Positions 15,893 through 21,594 of a stretch of 21,594 bases of DNA are shown here, piece by piece. Origin of the DNA: Bacillota bacterium (GTDB taxonomy: Bacteria > Bacillota > Bacilli > Lactobacillales > Aerococcaceae). The stretch lies in NCBI GenBank assembly GCA_023442905.1, contig JAEZWY010000193.1:1-21594 (forward strand), read 5' to 3'. The notes under the pieces were generated by a model, which made no database searches, was not told where the DNA came from, and worked only from the letters and a program-made list of their open reading frames with translations. The position numbers were made by a program, and so were the translations under genes. Every line of letters begins with the position of its first letter. Within the stretch, counting starts at the first letter, position 1.

Positions 15893-17079
15893 ATGGCATA
15901 TTTAGACCGTGCTAAAGAAATTTTTGATGATGCAGTAAAGGTTCGTCGTCAATTACACGAGAACCCAGAAGTTGGTTTTGAATTACCAGAAACTACTAAG
16001 CTAGTAAAATCAAAACTTGATGAGTTTGGAATTGCATATGAAAACGTAGGTAATACATATGGAATCACTGGTACATTAGGTGACAGTGCTAAAGGTAAAA
16101 CTTTATTATTACGTGCCGACATGGATGCACTGGCAATTACAGAAAAATCTCAATCAGTATGTACATCTAAAAATGAGAATGGACACTTATGTGGACATGA
16201 CATGCACACCACTATTTTATTAATGTTTTAAAAATGTTAAAAGAAAATGAAGACCAATTAGAAGGTCAAATAAAATTCTTATTCCAACCAGCTGAAGAAA
16301 CTTTAAATGGTGGACGCGTAATGGTTGAAGAAGGTATCTTAGAAAATCCTACACCTGATGCTGGTATGGCATTACATATGTGGCCAAATGGTGACAAAGT
16401 AGACGTTGAAATTCACCAAAAAGAAGCATTGGCATCTGCTTTGAACTTCCGAATTACCATTAAGGGTGTAGGCGCTCACGGTGCAATGCCAAACAATGGT
16501 GTTGATCCAGTTTTCGTAGCAAGTCAAATTATAAATGGTGCTAATGGTATCTTAGCTCGTGAATTACCATCTAATAAAGGTGCTTCATTATCTATGGGTT
16601 ACATTAATGCACCAGGCGGCGCTATTAACGTTATTCCTGATACTGTAGTTTTAGAAGGTACTTCTCGTTCATTATTCCCAGAATCAGCAGCACATGTTTC
16701 AAAACGGTTACCAGAAATTGTTGAACATATTGGTAAAGCTTTCCGTGCAGAAACTGAATACGAAGTCATGGCAGATTGTCCTTCTCTAATTAACTCTAAA
16801 GATATGGCTGACCAAGTAATGGCCTCTGCTAAAGAAGCTTTGGCTGACAAATATGACGTCATTAATGTACCACCATATTTGGCATCAGAAGACTATGCGC
16901 ACATTGCTAGCAAATTACCTGAATCTACATATTTCTTCGTTGGTTGTCCGTTACCAGATGATAATGGTGAAGTTTACCCAGTTCATCATCCATTAGTACA
17001 ATTCAATGAAGAAGCTTTAATCGTTGGTTCTGCTACATTAGCAACATCTGCAACCAACTGGTTACGAGATAATAAATAA
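15893..17079 (+). pseudogene. M20-family amidohydrolase (M20D type), split by a one-base frameshift
   Basis: Relative of hippurate hydrolase, N-acyl amino acid amidohydrolase and N-acetyl-diaminopimelate deacetylase: dinuclear metal enzymes that cleave N-acyl groups. The start at 15893 has GGAGG 8 bases upstream. Frame one gives 112 residues with LHENPEVGFE, LLLRADMDAL and the metal ligands Cys100 and His102 in CGHDMHTT, then reads ILLMF and stops at 16229-16231. The rest, from about 16228, lies in the -1 frame: KMLKENEDQLEGQIKFLFQPAEE, the dimerisation domain with GVGAHGAMP, and the C-terminal SEDYAHIA segment, ending at 17079. Joined, the protein would have about 394 residues, the usual family length. 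Only 8 bases stand where three codons are expected, so one base is missing. Both halves look otherwise intact, with the strong codon bias of dnaK and glyA, which suggests a very recent mutation or a sequence error. The second ATG (16234) has no ribosome-binding site, and the metal site needs both parts. Confidence 0.85.
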
Positions 17080-17140
17080 AATTCTGATAGAAGTCTATAG
17101 ATAGTGTGCACACCTTCATATCAGTACTTATATCACTAGG

Positions 17141-17180
17141 AAAAGACGTCAAACATATTATGTGTTTGATGTCTTTTTTT
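17141..17180 (+). terminator. Intrinsic terminator after the amidohydrolase gene
   Basis: AAAAGACGTCAAACA (17141-17155) pairs with 17163-17177 with one G-U wobble; the T tract runs through 17180. Confidence 0.92.
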
Positions 17181-17236
17181 GAATGAATACTTTATTCCAG
17201 AAGACAGTTAGGGATATATAATAAGAAAAGTTTAAA

Positions 17237-17276
17237 TGTCAAAAAAAGTCAAAATAAAGTTTGACTATTATTGACA
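17237..17276. promoter_or_regulatory. Two CtsR-like operators in mirror symmetry ahead of hrcA
   Basis: CtsR, the repressor of class III heat-shock genes, binds tandem heptads of the form RGTCAAA with a 3-base gap. Box 1 (plus strand) is TGTCAAA (17237-17243), AAA, AGTCAAA (17247-17253). Box 2 (minus strand) is AGTCAAA (17260-17266), then after 3 bases TGTCAAT (17270-17276). The two boxes form an inverted pair around 17256.5, and box 2 covers the -35 hexamer. This suggests CtsR control added to HrcA control, as known for dnaK and groE of Staphylococcus aureus. The match is by eye; whether this genome has ctsR cannot be seen here. Confidence 0.75.
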
Positions 17277-17299
17277 AAAGGATTGAAGGGTGTTATATT
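17271..17299 (+). promoter_or_regulatory. SigA promoter of the hrcA-grpE-dnaK-dnaJ operon
   Basis: Consensus -35 TTGACA (17271-17276), 17-base spacer ending in TGT (extended -10), -10 TATATT (17294-17299). Transcription would start near 17306, at the edge of the CIRCE element. The -35 is shared with the second CtsR-like box. Confidence 0.88.
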
Positions 17300-17308
17300 A
17301 TAAACATG

Positions 17309-17335
17309 TTAGCAGTCAGAGTTGTTAAGTGCTAA
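17309..17335. promoter_or_regulatory. CIRCE operator for HrcA
   Basis: TTAGCAGTC (17309-17317), a 9-base spacer, AAGTGCTAA (17327-17335). The consensus is TTAGCACTC-N9-GAGTGCTAA, so each arm has one change at its inner end while length and spacing are exact. It sits just after the predicted start site and only 12 bases before hrcA, so HrcA represses its own operon. Confidence 0.93.
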
Positions 17336-17347
17336 TGAGGTGATAAG

Positions 17348-18400
17348 ATGTTAACAAAACGACAAAGTTTAATTTTACAGGCGGTAATTGACCATTACTC
17401 AAAATATCAATTGCCAGTCGGTTCGAAAACTTTATCTCAACATCAAGAAATAAATGCAAGTTCAGCTACGATACGTAATGAATTAGCCAGACTTGAAGAT
17501 TTTTCATTGATTTCCAAAACCCATTCATCTTCTGGTCGTGTACCAGCTGAAGCGGGTTATCGTTACTATATTAATCATATCATGCCATATTATGGTGGGT
17601 TGATTGATTTAGAGCTTGAGGAAGAGGAAGATGCTTTACTTAGAGAGATATTCCATGATCCTTATAACGATTTGAGTCAAGTGATTCGAAAAACGGCTGC
17701 GACCCTAGCCTCGCTTTCAGAAAGCGTCGTAATTTCATTGGGTCCAGATATTGCAACGCAACGTTTAGCAAATTTTCAGGTGCTGTCACTTACAGCAGAT
17801 CAAACAATGGTCATACTAGTGACAGATAAAGGCGTTATTCGTAATCAAATTGTGACGTTCAATGAAGTGGTAACACCACAATTAATTGAAGGAATTGCAG
17901 AAATTATGAACCAAGAACTTGTTGGCCTTGAACTTGCAACTGTGATTAAACGACTGCAAACACACTATTTAAAAGATATTGAACAAATGAACCATTCAAA
18001 AGAAGATAGTGACCAATTGATCTATCGGTTCATGAATCAATTTAATAGTGATGGTATAAGGGTAAATGGTCAAAATTATTTATTTTCTTCATTAGCTGAA
18101 TCAGCTAATGGTGCTAGTATTCCTCAATTGAGTCAACTACTAGAAGACCAGTCAGTGATTGCTTCATTGATTAATACCACAGACCAAGGTATCCAAGTGA
18201 GAGTAGGTAAGGAACTCAAAGATCCAACATTGGAAAATATGAGTTTAATGTCTACAAGCATGGGTACTGTTAAATCAGGTAAGCTAATTACCTTTGCTGT
18301 ACTTGGACCTGAAAGTATGTCATATATACGTATGGCACAACTTTTCCAAAGTATTTCAAAAGAAATGGCAAGATACCTGGACAATTATTATAAATCTTAG
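17348..18400 (+). CDS. hrcA: Heat-inducible transcription repressor HrcA
   Basis: Repressor of class I heat-shock genes; binds CIRCE and is kept active by GroEL. The 350-residue protein has an N-terminal winged helix at about 1-75 (LTKRQSLILQAVID, SSATIRNELARLE, SSSGRVPAEAGYRYY), then a GAF-like middle domain and the C-terminal dimerisation segment. The start at 17348 follows AGGTGAT, and the protein begins MLTKRQ as in homologues. First gene of the heat-shock operon; grpE follows after 12 bases. Confidence 0.97.
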   Translation: MLTKRQSLILQAVIDHYSKYQLPVGSKTLSQHQEINASSATIRNELARLEDFSLISKTHSSSGRVPAEAGYRYYINHIMPYYGGLIDLELEEEEDALLREIFHDPYNDLSQVIRKTAATLASLSESVVISLGPDIATQRLANFQVLSLTADQTMVILVTDKGVIRNQIVTFNEVVTPQLIEGIAEIMNQELVGLELATVIKRLQTHYLKDIEQMNHSKEDSDQLIYRFMNQFNSDGIRVNGQNYLFSSLAESANGASIPQLSQLLEDQSVIASLINTTDQGIQVRVGKELKDPTLENMSLMSTSMGTVKSGKLITFAVLGPESMSYIRMAQLFQSISKEMARYLDNYYKS

Positions 18401-18412
18401 GAGGTCTATCAA

Positions 18413-18961
18413 TTGACAAAAATGGACGACAATCAACAAGATTTAAATGTTGATGAAGAAATCAACGAAACTGACGTTCAAGATGAGCAAGCAGAAACGG
18501 TCGCTGAAGATAGCGAATTAGCTTCTCTTCAAGCAGATTTATCAGCCAAGGAAGACCAAATTATGCGTCTGTCTGCTGAAATTCAAAACATGCACCGTCG
18601 TAATCAAACTGAACGAGAATCAGCTTCTAAATATCGATCACAAAACTTAGCTAAAGGTATTCTACCAGCAATCGATAACCTAGAACGTGCTTTAGAATTG
18701 GCACAGAATGATGAGTCATCTCAGCAATTAGTGAAGGGTATTGAAATGGTACACGCGAGCTTATTACAAGCCTTAGCAGAGGAAGGTATTGAAGTAATTG
18801 ATCCTAAAGGAGAAACTTTTGATCCAAACTTCCACCAATCTGTAAGTGCTGTACCAGCTGAAGAAGGTCAGCAAACTGAGGAAGTGGTTGCTGTTTTCCA
18901 AAAAGGGTATGTACTAAAAGATCGGGTTCTACGACCTGCGATGGTTACTATCGCACAATAG
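18413..18961 (+). CDS. grpE: Nucleotide exchange factor GrpE
   Basis: Releases ADP from DnaK so the chaperone cycle can continue. It has 182 residues: an acidic, disordered N-terminus (about 1-40), a long coiled-coil region near 42-75 (LSAKEDQIMRLSAEIQNMHRR), a helical middle and the C-terminal beta domain with FDPNFHQSVS and GYVLKDRVLRPAMVTIA. I keep the TTG at 18413 as start because AGGAGG lies 8 bases before it, whereas the ATG at 18422 would be 17 bases away. The rarer start may lower its output relative to DnaK. Confidence 0.96.
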   Translation: MTKMDDNQQDLNVDEEINETDVQDEQAETVAEDSELASLQADLSAKEDQIMRLSAEIQNMHRRNQTERESASKYRSQNLAKGILPAIDNLERALELAQNDESSQQLVKGIEMVHASLLQALAEEGIEVIDPKGETFDPNFHQSVSAVPAEEGQQTEEVVAVFQKGYVLKDRVLRPAMVTIAQ

Positions 18962-19036
18962 ATCAGCTAACATAGCTAATAGGTAAAAATATATTCATTC
19001 AAATTGATAGATTATTAAAAAGGAGACATGTTTATT

Positions 19037-20863
19037 ATGGCAAAAATTATCGGAATTGACTTAGGTACTACTAACTCTGCAGTTTCTGTATTAGAAGGTG
19101 GAGAACCTAAAATCATCGCTAACCCAGAAGGTAACCGTACAACACCTTCAGTTGTTTCATTCAAAAATGGTGAACGTCAAGTTGGTGAAGTAGCAAAACG
19201 TTCAATGGTAACAAACCCGAACGCAATTGCTTCAATCAAACGTCACATTGGTGAAGACAACTTTACTGTAGAAATTGAAGACAAAAAATATACACCACAA
19301 GAAGTTTCAGCAATGATCTTACAATACTTAAAAGGTTATGCAGAAGACTATTTAGGTGAAAAAGTTACAAACGCAGTTATTACTGTACCTGCGTACTTTA
19401 ATGATGCACAACGTCAAGCAACTAAAGATGCCGGTAAAATCGCTGGTTTAGAAGTTGACCGTATTGTGAACGAACCAACAGCCGCTGCATTAGCGTATGG
19501 TTTAGATAAAGTAGATGCAGATGAAAAAGTATTGGTATTTGACCTTGGTGGTGGTACATTTGACGTATCTATCCTTGAATTAGGTGATGGCGTATTTGAA
19601 GTATTATCTACTTCAGGTGACAACAACTTAGGTGGGGACGACTTCGATAACGCAATTGTTAACCACTTAATCGCTGAATTCAAATCAGAAAACGGTATTG
19701 ACCTTTCTTCTGACAAAATGGCTATGCAACGTCTAAAAGATGCTGCTGAAAAAGCTAAAAAAGACTTATCTGGTGTAACTTCTACACAAATTTCATTACC
19801 ATTTATTACTGCTGGTGCTGAAGGTCCACTTCACTTAGAAGTTACTTTAACACGTGCGAAATTTGATGAATTAACTTACGACTTGGTACAACGTACTAAG
19901 AAACCAGTTCAAAATGCTTTATCTGATGCTGGTTTATCTAAATCTGACATTGACCAAGTAATCTTAGTTGGTGGTTCTACTCGTATCCCAGCTGTTATCG
20001 ACATGGTTAAAGCTGAAACTGGTAAAGAGCCTAACCGTTCAGTTAACCCTGATGAAGTAGTAGCTATGGGTGCTGCAATCCAAGGTGGGGTAATCTCTGG
20101 TGACGTTACTGACGTTGTATTACTTGATGTAACACCATTATCATTAGGTATTGAAACAATGGGCGGCGTGTTCACGAAATTAATTGACCGTAACACTACT
20201 ATCCCAACTTCTAAATCACAAGTATTCTCAACTGCGGCAGATAACCAACCAGCTGTAGATGTACATGTATTGCAAGGTGAACGTCCAATGGCTGCAGATA
20301 ACAAAACATTAGGTCGTTTCCAATTAACAGATATTCCTGCAGCACCACGTGGTGTACCTCAAATCGAAGTAACATTTGATATCGACAAAAACGGTATCGT
20401 AAATGTTAAAGCGACTGACAAAGGTACTGGTAAAGAGCAACAAATTACCATCCAATCTAACTCAGGTTTATCAGACGACGAAATCGATCGTATGATGAAA
20501 GATGCTGAAGCGAATGCTGAAGAAGATAAAAAACGTAAAGAAGCAGCAGATCTTAAAAACGAAGTTGACCAATTAATCTTCCAAGTTGAAAAAACAACTG
20601 GTGAGTTAGAAGGTAAAGTTGATCAAGCTGAACTTGACGAAGCTAACGCGCTTAAAGATGAATTGAAAGCAGCGCAAGAAGCTGACGATGTTGAAGCAAT
20701 GACAGCTAAAAAAGATGAATTAAATGAAAAAATTCAAGCTTTAACTGTTAAATTGTACGAACAAGCAGCGCAAGAAGCTGAAGGTCAAGAAGGCGCAGAT
20801 GACTCTTCAGACAATGATGGCGATGTAGACGCTGACTTCGAGGAAGTTAACGACGATAAATAA
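19037..20863 (+). CDS. dnaK: Chaperone protein DnaK (Hsp70)
   Basis: ATP-dependent chaperone that binds exposed hydrophobic segments with the help of DnaJ and GrpE. It has 608 residues in the chosen frame, with IGIDLGTTNSAV at the N-terminus, DLGGGTFDVSILELG and ILVGGSTRIPAV in the ATPase domain, linker VLLDVTPLSLGIE, the substrate-binding domain, and the acidic tail ending DADFEEVNDDK. The length fits the Gram-positive form, which lacks the insertion found in proteobacterial DnaK. ATG codons occur at 19028 and 19037; only 19037 gives the usual MAKIIGID and a workable distance (11 bases) from AGGAG. Codon use is strongly biased, as expected for high expression. Confidence 0.98.
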   Translation: MAKIIGIDLGTTNSAVSVLEGGEPKIIANPEGNRTTPSVVSFKNGERQVGEVAKRSMVTNPNAIASIKRHIGEDNFTVEIEDKKYTPQEVSAMILQYLKGYAEDYLGEKVTNAVITVPAYFNDAQRQATKDAGKIAGLEVDRIVNEPTAAALAYGLDKVDADEKVLVFDLGGGTFDVSILELGDGVFEVLSTSGDNNLGGDDFDNAIVNHLIAEFKSENGIDLSSDKMAMQRLKDAAEKAKKDLSGVTSTQISLPFITAGAEGPLHLEVTLTRAKFDELTYDLVQRTKKPVQNALSDAGLSKSDIDQVILVGGSTRIPAVIDMVKAETGKEPNRSVNPDEVVAMGAAIQGGVISGDVTDVVLLDVTPLSLGIETMGGVFTKLIDRNTTIPTSKSQVFSTAADNQPAVDVHVLQGERPMAADNKTLGRFQLTDIPAAPRGVPQIEVTFDIDKNGIVNVKATDKGTGKEQQITIQSNSGLSDDEIDRMMKDAEANAEEDKKRKEAADLKNEVDQLIFQVEKTTGELEGKVDQAELDEANALKDELKAAQEADDVEAMTAKKDELNEKIQALTVKLYEQAAQEAEGQEGADDSSDNDGDVDADFEEVNDDK

Positions 20864-20875
20864 TCCATAAGTTTC

Positions 20876-20904
20876 AAACCCTGTCTTCTATGAGGGCGGG
20901 GTTT
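20876..20904 (+). terminator. Weak terminator-like hairpin between dnaK and dnaJ
   Basis: Thirteen base pairs including several G-U pairs (20876-20888 with 20892-20904) close a 3-base loop TAT. The downstream sequence is only partly T-rich, so termination is probably partial and dnaJ is reached by read-through. I see no good promoter for dnaJ in the 90-base gap. Confidence 0.6.
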
Positions 20905-20953
20905 CTTATGTTATGATGGACTGCATAACGCATGATTCAAGGGGGAGTACAGT

Positions 20954-21594
20954 GTGGCTGAAAAAAGAGACTACTATGAAGTCCTTGGCGTGTCAAAGAC
21001 CGCAAGTAAGGATGAAATAAAGAAAGCCTATCGAAAATTATCAAAAAAATATCATCCAGATATCAACAAAGAAGCGGATGCAGAAGACAAATTTAAAGAA
21101 ATTTCTGACGCATACGAAGTCTTAAGTGATGAGCAAAAACGTGCAGCCTATGACCAATACGGTCACGCAGCTACTGACGGTGGCTTCGGTGGAGGCGGCG
21201 GATTTGGTGGTGGTAGTTACCAATCTTACGGCGGCTCTGGCTTTGAACACATCTTTGAGCAATTCTTTGGTGGCGGAGGCGGTGGCTTCAGCGGTTTCGG
21301 TGGTGGCTTCGGTGGAGGCGGCCGTACGGCTAACCCTAACGCACCGCAACAAGGTGATGACTTACAATACAACATGGACCTAGAATTAGAAGAAGCTATT
21401 TTCGGAACTGAAGAAACTATTTCTTACCGTCGTGAAGTAGACTGTACAGTATGTGAAGGATCTGGTGCTGAACCAGGTACAGCGGTCCATACCTGTCCAA
21501 CATGTTCTGGTTCTGGTGTTGAAAAAGTTTACCTACAAACACCATTAGGTCGCGTGGTTTCTCAATCTGTCTGTCATGAATGTTCAGGTAAAGG
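20954..21594 (+). CDS. dnaJ: Chaperone protein DnaJ (3' partial)
   Basis: Co-chaperone that delivers substrates to DnaK and stimulates its ATPase. It starts at a GTG with GGGGGAG 6 bases upstream; no ATG fits. The visible 213 residues hold the J domain with HPD at 34-36, a long glycine/phenylalanine region at about 75-125 and the beginning of the zinc-finger region: Cys164/167 (CTVCEGSG), Cys181/184 (CPTCSGSG), Cys207/210 (CHECSG). The gene runs off the right edge, so the rest of the zinc fingers and the C-terminal domains are not seen. Last visible gene of the hrcA operon; the GTG start and upstream hairpin should keep it below DnaK. Confidence 0.97.
   Translation, partial: MAEKRDYYEVLGVSKTASKDEIKKAYRKLSKKYHPDINKEADAEDKFKEISDAYEVLSDEQKRAAYDQYGHAATDGGFGGGGGFGGGSYQSYGGSGFEHIFEQFFGGGGGGFSGFGGGFGGGGRTANPNAPQQGDDLQYNMDLELEEAIFGTEETISYRREVDCTVCEGSGAEPGTAVHTCPTCSGSGVEKVYLQTPLGRVVSQSVCHECSGK

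Noticed and set aside
16217..16240. Programmed -1 ribosomal frameshift in the M20 gene
   Set aside because: The zero-frame codons ATG TTT TAA do not form an X-XXY-YYZ slippery heptamer. A -1 slip of the TTT codon would give a GTT mismatch at its first base. I see no obvious stimulatory hairpin or upstream Shine-Dalgarno-like spacer.
18962..19036. Separate dnaK promoter between grpE and dnaK
   Set aside because: AGCTAA occurs twice and the stretch is AT-rich, but no -35/-10 pair with usable spacing is present.
21174..21325. GGTGG-type repeats as a repeat element
   Set aside because: They are codons of the normal glycine/phenylalanine linker of DnaJ.
21126..21383. Open frame overlapping dnaJ on the plus strand
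   Set aside because: It is a shifted reading of the glycine-rich dnaJ region, with low-complexity Ala/Val/Thr content and no ribosome-binding site.

Overview
The window is AT-rich Firmicutes chromosome, most likely from the order Lactobacillales. The gene order tdk-prfA-prmC-sua5-glyA-upp, murA followed by an EpuA-type small membrane protein gene, truB-ribF and hrcA-grpE-dnaK-dnaJ is typical of that order, as are the strong AGGAGG/AGGTGA ribosome-binding sites and the murT-gatD pair, which makes amidated peptidoglycan. An Aerococcaceae- or Carnobacteriaceae-like genus is plausible, but I cannot fix genus from the sequence. I see no insertion sequence, prophage, integron, CRISPR array, tRNA or rRNA.

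Layout. (1) Positions 1-3328, plus strand: the two halves of a heterodimeric ABC exporter; the first half has lost its 5' end at the window edge. A bidirectional terminator closes it. (2) 3394-6056, minus strand: murT-gatD (D-glutamate amidation of lipid II) with an SRAP/HMCES-type DNA-protein crosslinking protein downstream. (3) 6285-12047, plus strand: thymidine kinase, release factor 1, its methyltransferase PrmC, the tRNA threonylcarbamoyladenosine enzyme Sua5/TsaC, serine hydroxymethyltransferase and uracil phosphoribosyltransferase. (4) 12144-13655: murA and an epuA-like gene, ended by a clear terminator. (5) 13799-15699: truB-ribF under an extended -10 promoter that lies inside a perfect inverted repeat. 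(6) 15893-17079: an M20 amidohydrolase gene split by a one-base frameshift. (7) 17237-21594: the heat-shock operon hrcA-grpE-dnaK-dnaJ (dnaJ cut by the window end), preceded by a symmetric pair of CtsR-like boxes, a near-consensus SigA promoter and a CIRCE operator.

How the genes fit together. Most are housekeeping genes for cell-wall synthesis (MurT, GatD, MurA), translation termination and tRNA modification (RF1, PrmC, Sua5, TruB), nucleotide salvage and one-carbon metabolism (Tdk, Upp, GlyA), flavin cofactors (RibF) and protein folding (GrpE, DnaK, DnaJ, with HrcA as repressor). I did not find a clearly new multi-gene system. The points most worth a second look are the combined CtsR/CIRCE control region, the frameshifted amidohydrolase, and the operator-like palindrome over the truB promoter.
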